NCBI GenBank assembly: GCA_002437415.1
Contig: DJPL01000012.1
Span: 256-64,255, forward strand
DNA: 64,000 nucleotides
From: Ruminococcaceae bacterium UBA6413
GTDB lineage: Bacteria > Bacillota > Clostridia > Oscillospirales > Ruminococcaceae
Direction: 5' to 3'
Part shown: piece by piece, positions 34,480-44,941 of the stretch
Layout: each line of letters begins with the position of its first letter
Position numbering within the stretch: the first letter of the stretch is position 1
The notes under the pieces: model-generated
What the model was told of the DNA's origin: nothing
The model's database searches: none
The model's input: the letters and a program-made list of their open reading frames with translations, nothing else
Program-made: the position numbers and the translations under genes

Positions 34480-36593
34480 AAAGGATAAGCGTAAGCGAGA
34501 ACGGCATAAATATAGTGCTTGATATCGAGGATAACGATCAGATAAAGCTGATGCACTTTTCGGCTCTGCCTTTCAATGAAAACGACATATGGAACGAGAT
34601 GTTTGAAAAGGATCATGTAGGCTGCTTTGATATAGCGCAGGTTGAAATTGCGGGACTTGACCGCCCTTGCGAGCGTCACGGAACAAAGTACATAGTGACC
34701 GCTCCCGCCTACAGATTGAAATACAAAGATTTTTCCGATACCCGCGACGATATCGGCAGGCTGATAAAGGTAACGCAGTTTGACGAGCCGACAGGCATAG
34801 AGGTCATCAGCACATTCCGCTTCTATGACGGAATAAGCATAGTGCGCACATATACGGAGGTGAGGAACACCTCGGACATCGAAACCTACACGCTGACCTA
34901 TGTTTCATCGTTCAACTATCTCGGCTTCGAAAAAGAGGGCATTCTTCCGCGTGACGAAAAGTTCATTATAAAGATACCGCATAACTCGTGGCAGAAGGAA
35001 ATGCTGTGGCAGGACTATACCTTTGAACAGCTCGGTATGCCGCAGTCGCAAAGCGACGGCTGGGAGCACTGCGGCAAGGCGATAAATATAACCAATATCG
35101 GTAACTGGTCTACTAACGAATACCTGCCTATGGGTTATATTCAGAACACTGAAACAGGAAGCGGACTTTTCTGGCAGATAGAGCATAACGGCTCGTGGCA
35201 CTGGGAGATAAGCGACCAGAGAGGGCATTTCTATCTTGCACTCAGCGGACCTAACGAACAGCAGTCGCACTGGTTCAAAAGCCTTGCACCGGGGGAGAGC
35301 TTTACTTCCGTTCCCGCCGCAGTGGGCGTATGCCGTGATTTTGACGAGGGTATGGGTGAGCTTACAAGATATCGCCGTGCGATACGAAGAAAGAACACCG
35401 ACAACGAAAAGCTTGCCGTTATCTTCAACGACTATATGAACTGCCTGTGGGGCGACCCGACAGAGGAAAAGGAAATGCCGCTTATAAAAGCCGCCGCAGA
35501 GGCAGGCTGTGAATATTACTGCATTGACTGCGGCTGGTATGCGGACGGCTTCTGGTGGGACAGCGTAGGCGAGTGGCAGGAGAACCGCCGCCGCTTCCCG
35601 AACGGACTAAAGAATGTCACCGATGAGATAAGAAAATACGGTATGATACCGGGCGTATGGCTTGAAATTGAAGTAATGGGCATAAACTGCGAGATGGCGA
35701 AGAAAGTGCCCGATGAGTGGTTCTTTATGCGCCACGGAAAGCGCGTATACGACCGTTCGCGCTATCAGCTTGATTTCTCCAACCCCGAGGTCAGCGCCTA
35801 TGCCGACAGTGTAATAGACCGCCTTGTAAAGGACTATGGCGTAGGCTATATCAAGATGGATTACAACATAGAGCCGGGTATAGGAACAGAGGTAGGCTGT
35901 GACAGCGTCGGCGAGGGACTTATGCGCCACGAAAAGGCATATCTTAAATGGCTTGACGGCGTGTTCGCGCGTTACCCCGAGCTTATTATCGAGAACTGCT
36001 CGAGCGGCGGTATGAGAATAGACTATGCGATGCTCAGCCGCTATTCTATCCAGTCGACAAGCGATCAGGACAATTACAGAAAATACGCGACCATAGCGGC
36101 AAATGCACCGACAGGACTTTGCCCGGAGCAGAGCGCTATATGGTCATATCCGCTGACAGACGGCGACAGGGAAGAGGTCGTGTTCAATATGGTGAATGCT
36201 ATGACACAGCGTATTCATCAGAGCGGACACCTTGCTAACCTTAGCCCCGAGCGCAAGGCACTCGTAAAGGAAGCGCTCGACTGCTACAAGAATATCCGCA
36301 GTGATATCAAAAGCTCAGTGCCGTTCTGGCCTTTAGGCTTGTCACATATCGGCGATGAATGGGTCGCGCTCGGACTTAGATCGGGCGATAAGGCTTATCT
36401 TGCCGTATGGCGCAGACAGGGAAAGAGTGAGTGCTGTAATATCCCGATAAGATACGCGACGGAAAACGCGAAGGTACGCTGTATCTATCCGTCGTTTGAC
36501 GAGGGTAAGCATACATTTAATCCGCTGTCAAGGTCGCTTTCGGTAAGACTGCCCGAATGCTATACCGCAAGACTTTTTGAAATAGAACTGTAA
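34476..36593 (+). CDS. Alpha-galactosidase, GH36
   Basis: 705 residues, no signal peptide, so intracellular. Super-sandwich domain about 1-300, then a TIM barrel (about 310-620) with YYCIDCGWYADG, PGVWLEIEV, the nucleophile D462 in YIKMDYN and the acid/base D530 in STSDQDNY, plus IENCSSGGMRID. A beta-domain closes the protein. It removes alpha-1,6-galactose from raffinose-family sugars and galactomannan fragments. galE lies one gene set upstream and would process the galactose. The start overlaps the thioesterase stop. Confidence 0.93.
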   Translation: MKRISVSENGINIVLDIEDNDQIKLMHFSALPFNENDIWNEMFEKDHVGCFDIAQVEIAGLDRPCERHGTKYIVTAPAYRLKYKDFSDTRDDIGRLIKVTQFDEPTGIEVISTFRFYDGISIVRTYTEVRNTSDIETYTLTYVSSFNYLGFEKEGILPRDEKFIIKIPHNSWQKEMLWQDYTFEQLGMPQSQSDGWEHCGKAINITNIGNWSTNEYLPMGYIQNTETGSGLFWQIEHNGSWHWEISDQRGHFYLALSGPNEQQSHWFKSLAPGESFTSVPAAVGVCRDFDEGMGELTRYRRAIRRKNTDNEKLAVIFNDYMNCLWGDPTEEKEMPLIKAAAEAGCEYYCIDCGWYADGFWWDSVGEWQENRRRFPNGLKNVTDEIRKYGMIPGVWLEIEVMGINCEMAKKVPDEWFFMRHGKRVYDRSRYQLDFSNPEVSAYADSVIDRLVKDYGVGYIKMDYNIEPGIGTEVGCDSVGEGLMRHEKAYLKWLDGVFARYPELIIENCSSGGMRIDYAMLSRYSIQSTSDQDNYRKYATIAANAPTGLCPEQSAIWSYPLTDGDREEVVFNMVNAMTQRIHQSGHLANLSPERKALVKEALDCYKNIRSDIKSSVPFWPLGLSHIGDEWVALGLRSGDKAYLAVWRRQGKSECCNIPIRYATENAKVRCIYPSFDEGKHTFNPLSRSLSVRLPECYTARLFEIEL

Positions 36594-36608
36594 CGGCAGG
36601 CTTAAGTG

Positions 36609-36637
36609 TTGACTTTTATACTTTAGTGTGGTAAAAT
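36609..36637 (+). promoter_or_regulatory. Promoter of the yerC-hslO-recJ region
   Basis: TTGACT at 36609-36614 and TAAAAT at 36632-36637 with a 17-bp spacer. A perfect 6-bp hairpin GGGGTA-ctg-TACCCC lies at 36653-36667, within the first bases of the expected transcript. Confidence 0.7.
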
Positions 36638-36692
36638 AGTTATATTATCAGAGGGGTACTGTACCCCGTGGCTTTTGAGAAAGGGAAACACA

Positions 36693-36986
36693 ATGAACAC
36701 AAAACTTGTTTCAAAGGATAAGGACGAGCTTTTCAAGGCAATAATGGAGCTTAACAGCGTTGAAGAATGCTATAACTTTTTTGAGGATCTGTGCACCATA
36801 AGAGAGCTTGAGTCAATGGCTCAGCGTCTGCACGTTGCAAAGCTGCTTGTCGAGGGCAGAGTGTACAGTGACATTGTAGAAGAAACAGGAGCCAGCACCG
36901 CTACTATCAGCCGTGTAAACAGATCGTTACAGGGCGGAAATGACGGATATTCCATCGTTTTTGACAGAATGAAGGGTAAAGACTGA
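36693..36986 (+). CDS. TrpR-like YerC/YecD family regulator
   Basis: 97 residues from ATG 36693. The TrpR-type helical fold is visible: YNFFEDLCTIRELESMAQRL, then VAKLLVEGRVYSDIVEETGASTATISRVNRSL, where the last part is the helix-turn-helix. Family members in Firmicutes are small repressors of unknown effector. It stands first behind the promoter with a hairpin in the leader, so it may regulate itself; that is inference. Confidence 0.9.
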   Translation: MNTKLVSKDKDELFKAIMELNSVEECYNFFEDLCTIRELESMAQRLHVAKLLVEGRVYSDIVEETGASTATISRVNRSLQGGNDGYSIVFDRMKGKD

Positions 36987-37002
36987 CCGAAAGGGTGATA
37001 AT

Positions 37003-37752
37003 ATGTCGGCATACGGTTGTTTTGCGGACGTTTATGATACGCTGACTTCCAATATCGACTATAAGGAGCTTGCGGAGTATTACGACAGGATAATCACAGC
37101 CCACGGCGGCAAAAGGGGCATACTTCTTGACCTTGCCTGCGGCACGGGCAGTATGGCTATGCAGTTTTCCGCTCTCGGATACGATGTTATCGGGGTGGAT
37201 CTCAGCACCGAAATGCTGAGTATAGCAAAGGAAAAGCCGCACGATAGCATAGAATATCTGTGTCAGGATATGTGCGAGCTTGATATGTACGGCACTATCG
37301 ATGTGACCGTATGCGTGCTTGACAGCATAAACCACCTTGACAGCGCAGAGGATATACTGCGGTGCTTTAAGTCCGTATCGCTATTTTGCGACCCGACAGG
37401 GCTTTTCGTGTTTGATATCAACACGGTGAAAAAGCACAGAGAGGTGCTTGCGGACAACACATTCGTATACGACACGGATAATGTCTACTGCGTATGGCAG
37501 AATTATCTTGACGGCGACAGTGACGACAACAGGGTAGATATTGCGCTTGATATCTTTACAGAGAGCGAGGACGGCGCATATTACCGCTCATACGAGGATT
37601 TTTCCGAGATAGCATTACCGCTTGTTAAGATTGAAGAACTGCTCCGCAAGGCGGGCTTTAAGATACTCGACAGATATAATTATATGACAACCGAAAAAGG
37701 CAGTGAGGACAGCGAGAAGGTGCTTTACTGCTGTGCAAAGGAAGCAGAATAA
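37003..37752 (+). CDS. Class I SAM-dependent methyltransferase
   Basis: 249 residues. Motif I is LLDLACGTGSMAMQFS, followed by VIGVDLSTEMLSIA, and the post-I/II motifs ICQDMCELD and VCVLDSINHL. The family often sits beside hslO in clostridia. The substrate is not readable. AAGGGTG precedes ATG 37003. Its stop codon abuts the hslO start. Confidence 0.88.
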   Translation: MSAYGCFADVYDTLTSNIDYKELAEYYDRIITAHGGKRGILLDLACGTGSMAMQFSALGYDVIGVDLSTEMLSIAKEKPHDSIEYLCQDMCELDMYGTIDVTVCVLDSINHLDSAEDILRCFKSVSLFCDPTGLFVFDINTVKKHREVLADNTFVYDTDNVYCVWQNYLDGDSDDNRVDIALDIFTESEDGAYYRSYEDFSEIALPLVKIEELLRKAGFKILDRYNYMTTEKGSEDSEKVLYCCAKEAE

Positions 37753-38628
37753 ATGGGAAAGATAGTAAGAGCCTTATCGGCGGACGGCAGTGCGCTTTGC
37801 AGTGCCATTGACACTACCGATATAGTAAATGAAATACACAGGATACACGGCACATCGGCTACGGCGTCGGCGGCGGCAGGCAGACTTGCCACTGCGGCTT
37901 GCATTATGGGCGCGCTTATGAAGAATGAGGGCGACAGGCTTGAACTGCGCATAAACGGCGGCGGAAAGATCGGTACGATAACGACCGTTGCCGACTACAG
38001 AGGCAATGTAAAGTGCTGTATGGATAATCCTTATGCGGATCTGCCGCTTAACGCCAAGGGTAAGCTTGATGTCGGCGGAATTGTCGGAACTGACGGCTAT
38101 CTTGCCGTTATAAGGGATTTAGGTATGAAAGAGCCGTATGTCGGACAAGTGCCGATAGTCAGCGGCGAGATAGCAATGGACGTAACTCAGTACTACGCCG
38201 TAAGCGAGCAGATACCGACCGTGTGCGCGCTCGGCGTGCTTGTCGATACCGACCTTACAATAAAAAAGGCGGGCGGATATATGATTCAGCTCGTGCCGCC
38301 TGTTAATGAAGCCGCCATCGACTTTATAGAAGAGAATATAAAGGATATGCAGTCCGTTACAAAAATGCTGGAGGACGGACTTACTCCCGAAGAGATAGCG
38401 CTCAAGGGTCTTAAGGGCCTTGACGGCGAGATACTTGACAGCTGGGAAGCGCAGTATTACTGCGACTGCTCAAGAGAGCGCACCGAGCAGGTGCTGATAA
38501 CGCTCGGCAAGGACGAACTTGCAAAGCTTGCGGACGAAGACCCTGTTACGGAGGTCTGCTGTCACTTCTGCGACAAAAAATATAAGTTCACATCAGACGA
38601 GCTGAAAGAGCTTATCAAGAGGATATAA
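37753..38628 (+). CDS. hslO: Hsp33 redox-regulated chaperone
   Basis: 291 residues. The C-terminal redox zinc site is present as CDC in YYCDCSRE and CHFC in VCCHFCDKKY (C-x-C and C-x2-C). The N-terminal chaperone domain has the usual ATAAGRLATA and DNPYADLPL. It holds unfolded proteins during oxidative stress after its disulfides form. It starts immediately after the methyltransferase stop. Confidence 0.95.
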   Translation: MGKIVRALSADGSALCSAIDTTDIVNEIHRIHGTSATASAAAGRLATAACIMGALMKNEGDRLELRINGGGKIGTITTVADYRGNVKCCMDNPYADLPLNAKGKLDVGGIVGTDGYLAVIRDLGMKEPYVGQVPIVSGEIAMDVTQYYAVSEQIPTVCALGVLVDTDLTIKKAGGYMIQLVPPVNEAAIDFIEENIKDMQSVTKMLEDGLTPEEIALKGLKGLDGEILDSWEAQYYCDCSRERTEQVLITLGKDELAKLADEDPVTEVCCHFCDKKYKFTSDELKELIKRI

Positions 38629-38634
38629 TTTCTT

Positions 38635-40653
38635 ATGAAAAAATGGCTTGTCAGAAATACGGACAATGCACTTGCAATGAAGCTTAAGACCGACACCGGA
38701 CTGCCGATGCTGCTTTGCAGTCTGCTTGTCGGAAGAGGAATATACACAGCCGAGCAGGCACAGCAGTATTTCAACGGTACCGAGCTGTCCGACCCACTGC
38801 TTATAGCCGATATGGATAAGGCGGTACAGGCGATAGAGAAAGCGGTCGACAATGAGGTGAAGATAACCGTGTACGGCGACTATGACTGTGACGGCGTTAC
38901 TTCTACCGTTATGCTGTACACTCACCTTGACGCTATCGGCGCAGATGTACAGTGGTACATACCAACCCGTGAAGAGGGCTACGGACTGAATGAAAACGCT
39001 GTGCGCAAAATTCACGAGGACGGCACAGGGCTTATAATCACGGTCGACAACGGCGTTTCCGCCGTAAAAGAAGCAGAGCTTATATATGAGCTCGGTATGA
39101 AGCTTGTCATAACCGACCACCACCAGCTCCCCGAGCTACTGCCGAAGGCGGAAGCAATAGTAAACCCGCACAGGCACGACGATACATCGCCGTATAAGGA
39201 GCTTGCGGGCTGTGGTGTAGCATTAAAGCTCATTATGGCGCTTGAGCATGATACAGACGGCGTTCTCGAACAGTACGCCGATCTTGCGGCGATCGGCACT
39301 ATAGGCGATGTTGTGCCGCTTACCGGTGAGAACCGCGTGATAGTAAAGCGCGGGCTTTTAGAAATGCAGTACAGTGAAAATCAGGGACTGCTGTCGCTTA
39401 TACACGAGGCAGGACTTGACGAGGAGAATATAACATCGACGGGCGTTGCGTTCGGCATCTGCCCTCGTATAAATGCCGCGGGACGGTATGAAAGCCCTAA
39501 GGCGGCGGCAGAGCTGTTTATGGCTCAAACACCGCAGATAGCAAGGCTCAAGGCGCAGGAACTGTGTGAGCTGAACAACAAGAGAAAGCAGATCGAAGGT
39601 GAGATACTGGAGTCTGCGAAGGCACAGCTTCAGAGCGACCCTAAGGCTTTCAACTCGCGCGTGCTTATAGTGTGCGGCGAGGGCTGGAACCACGGTATAA
39701 TAGGTATCGTCAGCGCAAGACTGCTTGAGCTGTACGAAAAGCCGTGTATAGTTATCGGCATCGAGGGCGACGAGGCGAGAGGCTCGGCGAGAAGCATTGA
39801 GGGCTTTTCGCTTTACACGGCGCTTGACGCGTGCAGTGAGCATTTGACGCGGTTCGGCGGGCATACTAAGGCGGCGGGCTTTTCACTGCCTAAGGATAAG
39901 GTCGATGATTTTGTCGCACAGCTGAGAGCATATGTGGACGAGAAATTCCCGTCAATGCCTGTTATGGCTGTTGAAGCGGATATAGAGCCGGAGCTGTCCG
40001 ATCTTGAAATATCGTCGGTGGAAAACCTAAAGCATCTTCAGCCGTTCGGCGAGGAAAACACAGCACCGCTGTTTTTGATGAGAAGCTGTACGATAATATC
40101 ATCGCGGCCGCTCAAGGACGGCAAGTACACATCATTTACCGCCGAGTACAAGGGCTCACAGTTCAAGTTTCTTTGCTTCGGCATACCATACGATAGGTTC
40201 GGGTATTTCCCGGGCGATAAGGTCGATGTGCTCAGCAATATTGAGATAAACGAATATAATGATAAAAAGAGCGTCAGCGTAAGAGTAAAGGACATACGCA
40301 GGAGCGACTTTGCACAGGATAAATACTTCGCCGCAAGAAATTTCTATGAGAAGATTTTGCGCGGTGAAAAGGCAGACGCAAGACTGCTCAAACGCATTTT
40401 ACCCGATAAGGAGAATATGAAGCTGCCGTTTGACCTTGCAAGGCAGATGACATCAATAGACTCTGCCGCGCAGATCGCAATGTCACACGGGATGAATTAC
40501 TGCCTGTTTATGATGTGCCTGCACGTTTTCGCGGAGTTCGGACATCTTAAGCTTGACAGGATAAACGGCATGATGGAGTTTATAAAGGGCGGCAGGCGCA
40601 TAGAGCTTGAAAGCTCGGCAGTTGTAAGACGCATAAGAAAGTCGTGCAGCTGA
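38635..40653 (+). CDS. recJ: Single-stranded-DNA exonuclease RecJ
   Basis: 672 residues. DHH phosphoesterase motifs: DYDCDGVTSTVML (about 83-95), ITVDNGVS, TDHHQL, GCGVALKL, and the DHHA1 region with RFGGHTKAAGFSL. It degrades single-stranded DNA 5' to 3' in repair and recombination. The start lies 6 bp after hslO; GAGGA precedes it inside the hslO end. Confidence 0.93.
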   Translation: MKKWLVRNTDNALAMKLKTDTGLPMLLCSLLVGRGIYTAEQAQQYFNGTELSDPLLIADMDKAVQAIEKAVDNEVKITVYGDYDCDGVTSTVMLYTHLDAIGADVQWYIPTREEGYGLNENAVRKIHEDGTGLIITVDNGVSAVKEAELIYELGMKLVITDHHQLPELLPKAEAIVNPHRHDDTSPYKELAGCGVALKLIMALEHDTDGVLEQYADLAAIGTIGDVVPLTGENRVIVKRGLLEMQYSENQGLLSLIHEAGLDEENITSTGVAFGICPRINAAGRYESPKAAAELFMAQTPQIARLKAQELCELNNKRKQIEGEILESAKAQLQSDPKAFNSRVLIVCGEGWNHGIIGIVSARLLELYEKPCIVIGIEGDEARGSARSIEGFSLYTALDACSEHLTRFGGHTKAAGFSLPKDKVDDFVAQLRAYVDEKFPSMPVMAVEADIEPELSDLEISSVENLKHLQPFGEENTAPLFLMRSCTIISSRPLKDGKYTSFTAEYKGSQFKFLCFGIPYDRFGYFPGDKVDVLSNIEINEYNDKKSVSVRVKDIRRSDFAQDKYFAARNFYEKILRGEKADARLLKRILPDKENMKLPFDLARQMTSIDSAAQIAMSHGMNYCLFMMCLHVFAEFGHLKLDRINGMMEFIKGGRRIELESSAVVRRIRKSCS

Positions 40654-40681
40654 AAATACGGAGTGAACGGAGGCGATAAGC

Positions 40682-42859
40682 ATGACATATACGATAGATA
40701 TGCTTATTGATAAGATAAAGGACGTAGGAAAGAGCTATGACCTTGATAAAATACAGGCGGCTTATGAGCTTGCGGAAAAAGCTCACGCGGGAGTTTTCCG
40801 CTCATCGGGCGAGCCTTATATATCGCACCCCGTAGCGGTAGCATATATACTTGTAGAGCAGTTCTGCATGGATACGGATACTATCTGTGCCGCGCTTCTG
40901 CACGATGTTGTAGAGGATACCGATGTCGGACTTGACGTTATACAAAAGAAGTTCGGCGAAGACGTGGCACGCCTTGTAGACGGCGTAACAAAGATAGGGC
41001 AGGTACCACTGAATACCAGAGAGGAACAGCAGGCGGAGAATATCCGTAAGATACTTATCGCGATGTCAAAGGATATCCGTGTTATAATCATAAAGCTTGC
41101 CGACAGGCTTCACAATATGAGAACCCTTGCAAGCAGACCCCCCGAAAAACAGCGCAAGACCTCGCTTGAAACGATGAACTTCTATGCGCCTATCGCGCAC
41201 AGACTCGGTATCAGCGATGTCAAGGAGGAGATGGAGGATCTTTCTCTGCGCTATCTTGACCCTTACGGCTTCAAGGAGATAGAGTCACTGCTTGATGTCC
41301 ATAAGAACGAACGCGATACGTTCATTGATAAAATAAAGGGTATGATAAGAGAACGTATATCCGATATCCAGCCCCCGCCGATAATCGAGGGCAGGGTAAA
41401 GAGCATATACAGCATCTATAAAAAGGTCTACATCAAGGGCAAGGATTTCTCGGAGATATATGATATCTATGCGGTAAGAATTATTCTTCAGACGGTAGTA
41501 GAGTGCTATAACGTGCTCGGAATAATACACGATATGTTCCGTCCTATACCTTACCGCTTCAAGGATTATATCGCTATGCCGAAGCCCAACCGCTATCAGT
41601 CGCTTCATACAACGGTGATAGGCAGAGAGGGTATACCGTTTGAGGTGCAGATAAGAACGCAGGAGATGCACAATACCGCTCAGTACGGTATCGCGGCACA
41701 CTGGAAGTATAAAGCGGGAATATCGGGCAACGTTGCGGGCGAAAAGCGCTTCGACTGGATAAGGCAGCTGCTTGAGCAACAGCAGGAAGCCGACGATGTC
41801 GAGCAGATATCCGAGGCTATCAAGGTCGACCTTGCACCCGACGATGTGTATGTATTCACGCCCAAGGGCGATGTTATAACACTGCCTGCGGGCTCAAACG
41901 TAATAGACTTTGCTTATGCTATCCATACTCAGGTCGGCAATAAAATGACCGGCGCTAAGGTCGGCGGCAGAATGGTGCAGCTTGACCATACGCTCCATAC
42001 GGGCGATATTGTCGAGATACTGACAAGCGGAAGTGACAACTACGGTCCTAATCGTAACTGGAGCGAGATAGCAAAGACAAACGAAGCCAAGGCAAAGATA
42101 AGAGCGTGGTTCAAGCGTGAGCGCAGAGAAGAGAATATAGAGTGCGGCAAGGCGGCGTTTGAAAAGGAAATACGCAGAAACAACATTACGGTTGACGATG
42201 ATATCCTTTTGCAGGCGGCTCACCGTCAGCGCTTATCAACGGTCGACGATCTGTATGCGGCTATAGGCTACGGCGGCGTACAGCTTACAAAGATAATCAC
42301 GCGTTTAAAGGAAGAGCAGGTAAAGCAACAGCGCCTTAACGCGGCTCAGGCTCAGCCTATAGATATCGAAAAGACTATAGCGGACAACAACAAGAGAGCA
42401 CAGAAGAACGGCGTTGTCCTTGACGGAATTGACGACTGCGCGGTTAAGTATGCGCAGTGCTGTAATCCGCTCCCGGGTGATGATATAATGGGCTTTATCA
42501 CCCGTGGCTACGGCGTTTCTATCCATAAGGCGGACTGCCAGAACGTGAAGCTCGGTATGCAGGGCGAAAACAAGGACCGATGGGTAAAGGCGCACTGGGC
42601 GGTAAATTCAAGCAGTGCGTTCAGAGCGACTATCGATATCATCGCAGACGACAGAACGGCGCTTATTGCAGATGTCACAACGGCGATAGCAAGCAATCAT
42701 CTGCCTATACACGAGATAAACGCACATTCGCTCAAAAACGGTAATGCGAACATTATTATTACTATCGAGGTCAGCGGTATCGACCAGCTGAAGAGCATCA
42801 TACTGCGCCTTCAGAAGATACCGGGAGTTATTTCTGCCGAAAGGACAGGTAAACAGTAA
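40682..42859 (+). CDS. relA: RelA/SpoT-type (p)ppGpp synthetase/hydrolase
   Basis: 725 residues. HD hydrolase domain (about 45-200) with SHPVAVAYIL, LHDVVEDT; synthetase domain (about 230-350) with RIILQTVVECYNVLGIIH and PKPNRYQSLHTTV; TGS domain with DVYVFTPKGDVITLPAG; ACT domain at the C-terminus. Both active sites look intact, so it makes and degrades the alarmone. GGAGG precedes the ATG. Its stop shares one base with the next start. Confidence 0.95.
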   Translation: MTYTIDMLIDKIKDVGKSYDLDKIQAAYELAEKAHAGVFRSSGEPYISHPVAVAYILVEQFCMDTDTICAALLHDVVEDTDVGLDVIQKKFGEDVARLVDGVTKIGQVPLNTREEQQAENIRKILIAMSKDIRVIIIKLADRLHNMRTLASRPPEKQRKTSLETMNFYAPIAHRLGISDVKEEMEDLSLRYLDPYGFKEIESLLDVHKNERDTFIDKIKGMIRERISDIQPPPIIEGRVKSIYSIYKKVYIKGKDFSEIYDIYAVRIILQTVVECYNVLGIIHDMFRPIPYRFKDYIAMPKPNRYQSLHTTVIGREGIPFEVQIRTQEMHNTAQYGIAAHWKYKAGISGNVAGEKRFDWIRQLLEQQQEADDVEQISEAIKVDLAPDDVYVFTPKGDVITLPAGSNVIDFAYAIHTQVGNKMTGAKVGGRMVQLDHTLHTGDIVEILTSGSDNYGPNRNWSEIAKTNEAKAKIRAWFKRERREENIECGKAAFEKEIRRNNITVDDDILLQAAHRQRLSTVDDLYAAIGYGGVQLTKIITRLKEEQVKQQRLNAAQAQPIDIEKTIADNNKRAQKNGVVLDGIDDCAVKYAQCCNPLPGDDIMGFITRGYGVSIHKADCQNVKLGMQGENKDRWVKAHWAVNSSSAFRATIDIIADDRTALIADVTTAIASNHLPIHEINAHSLKNGNANIIITIEVSGIDQLKSIILRLQKIPGVISAERTGKQ

Positions 42860-43497
42860 TGGAAGTAAAGACACTTACCTTAGGCGAGCTTGGCACAAAC
42901 TGCTATATCGTCACAAGCGTTGCGGGTAATGCCGCGGTAATCGACCCTGCGGACGACGCACAGCGTATACTTGATACGCTGAAGGCGGATAGTGCGGAGC
43001 TTAAGATGATACTGCTTACCCACGGTCATTTTGATCATACGGGGGCGGTCGCAGAGCTTAAAGAACAGACAGGAGCAAAGGTATACATTCACGCCAAGGA
43101 CGAATGTATGCTTGACGACACGATAAAGAACGTTGCATATCTTTGCCCCGATTATTCATACAAGCCGTTCTCGGCAGATGTACTGCTTTCGGACGGCGAC
43201 ATAATACGACTTGATGAGATAGAGTTCAGCGTTATGAATACCCCCGGACATACGGCAGGCAGTGTGGTTTATTTTGCGGATAACTGTATGTTCGCGGGTG
43301 ATACGATATTCGAGGGCTCGGCAGGCAGGACCGATTTCTATTCGGGCGACTACATTGCACAGCGCAACAGCCTTGCAAGGCTTGCCGCACTGCGCGAGGA
43401 TTATCTGATTTATCCGGGTCACGGAGGAACCACTACATTAAAGCAGGAAAAGCAGTTCAATCCGTTCCTCGGACAAAGCCCGGTGGATTTTTTCTGA
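42859..43497 (+). CDS. Metallo-beta-lactamase-fold hydrolase (glyoxalase II-like)
   Basis: 212 residues. The zinc motif is THGHFDHTG (about 54-62), with further ligands in NTPGHTAGS, AGDTIFEGSAGRTD and YPGHGG. This is the hydroxyacylglutathione-hydrolase-like branch common next to rsh in clostridia; the substrate is a thioester or lactone at best guess. The start overlaps the rsh stop by one base. Confidence 0.92.
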   Translation: MEVKTLTLGELGTNCYIVTSVAGNAAVIDPADDAQRILDTLKADSAELKMILLTHGHFDHTGAVAELKEQTGAKVYIHAKDECMLDDTIKNVAYLCPDYSYKPFSADVLLSDGDIIRLDEIEFSVMNTPGHTAGSVVYFADNCMFAGDTIFEGSAGRTDFYSGDYIAQRNSLARLAALREDYLIYPGHGGTTTLKQEKQFNPFLGQSPVDFF

Positions 43498-43498
43498 T

Positions 43499-44941
43499 AT
43501 GATAAATTCGTTGTATTTTGATAACACGGCATATAAGTATGCCTACGAGCTTGAGCGGCTGATAAGAAATTTCTCTTTGCCGCACAAGCTTGATTTTTAT
43601 ACCGATAAAGCGCCCTCGGGTACGGATTATGCGTATTTCGCGGCTGACGGCGGCAGGCTGTCGGTTACTGTTTCGGACAGCGGCAAGGCGGTGACGGAAA
43701 AATCCGACAATTACTGTGCCGATGAAGCCGAAACTGAGCTGTGCAGACTGCTTTGCAGATGTATGGAAAAGCTCGGTCACGCGCCGCTCCCGTGGGGCAT
43801 ACTCACAGGCGTGCGCCCTGTCAAGTATATCCGCAGTATATACGAAACCCGCAGTAATGCAGATGATTATATACGCAACACCCTGCTCGTAAGCGACAAG
43901 AAGCTGAAGCTTGCAAATGACGTGATACGTCTGCAAAAGCCGATACTTGATACGCTGGCACTGAATAGGATAAGCCTTTATATATCAATACCTTTCTGCC
44001 CGTCAAGGTGCAGCTATTGCTCGTTTGTTTCAGCATCGGGTGAGGGCGCTTTGAAGCTTATCGACGATTATTTTGAGCTTTTGCTTTTAGAGCTTGATAT
44101 CTATGCGGATATCGTCCGCAGGTACTCGCTCAAGGTCGATACGGTATATATCGGCGGCGGTACGCCGACAACACTGTCGGCTTCTCAGCTTGACCGACTT
44201 ATTGATAAGCTGGGTAAGTTTGATATAGCGGATATTCGCGAGTTCACAGCCGAAGCGGGCAGACCCGATACGATAACCGAGGATAAGCTCAGGGCGCTCA
44301 AAAACGGCGGTGTCCGCAGGATATCGATAAACCCTCAGTCGATGAATGACGGTGTACTGGCGGCGGTGGGCAGGCAGCATACGGTAAAGCAGGTGTGCGA
44401 GGCGTTCGATATTGCGCGAAAAGTCGGCTTTGATTGCATAAATTCCGACCTTATCGCGGGACTTCCTACAGAAACCGAAAGCAGCTTTGAAGGCTCGCTC
44501 GAAAGGCTGTGTGAGCTTGCTCCCGAGAATATCACGGTGCACACGCTCAGCCTTAAGCGCTCTTCCGCACTGTTCAGACAGTTCGGTGACGATATCGGAA
44601 ATGGTGCGAAGCATATGACCGATATGGCTTACGATGTGCTGAGCGACAAAGGGTATCTGCCGTATTATCTCTACCGACAGAAAAACATTGCGGATAATCT
44701 TGAGAATGTCGGCTACTGCAAGGAGGGCTTTGAGAGCATATATAATATATGCATTATGGAAGACGTGCAGACGATACTTGCGGCGGGTTGCGGCGCTTCT
44801 ACAAAGCTGTATGACGGCAAAAACGTTTCACGCGTTATAAATTATAAGTACCCTTACGAATATATATCACGGTTTGAGCTTATGAACGAGCGCAAAAGGG
44901 ATATAGAGAATTTCTTTGAAAGCAAATTAACGCTTGCATAA
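43499..44941 (+). CDS. hemZ: HemZ-type radical SAM coproporphyrinogen dehydrogenase-like protein
   Basis: 480 residues. The radical SAM cluster motif is CPSRCSYC (C-x3-C-x2-C, about 166-173), then VYIGGGTPTTLS, RISINPQSMND and GLPTETESSFE. The ~160-residue extension before the cluster is typical of the HemZ branch. The family is related to HemN; whether it makes haem here is unproven. It starts 2 bp after the hydrolase. Confidence 0.85.
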   Translation: MINSLYFDNTAYKYAYELERLIRNFSLPHKLDFYTDKAPSGTDYAYFAADGGRLSVTVSDSGKAVTEKSDNYCADEAETELCRLLCRCMEKLGHAPLPWGILTGVRPVKYIRSIYETRSNADDYIRNTLLVSDKKLKLANDVIRLQKPILDTLALNRISLYISIPFCPSRCSYCSFVSASGEGALKLIDDYFELLLLELDIYADIVRRYSLKVDTVYIGGGTPTTLSASQLDRLIDKLGKFDIADIREFTAEAGRPDTITEDKLRALKNGGVRRISINPQSMNDGVLAAVGRQHTVKQVCEAFDIARKVGFDCINSDLIAGLPTETESSFEGSLERLCELAPENITVHTLSLKRSSALFRQFGDDIGNGAKHMTDMAYDVLSDKGYLPYYLYRQKNIADNLENVGYCKEGFESIYNICIMEDVQTILAAGCGASTKLYDGKNVSRVINYKYPYEYISRFELMNERKRDIENFFESKLTLA

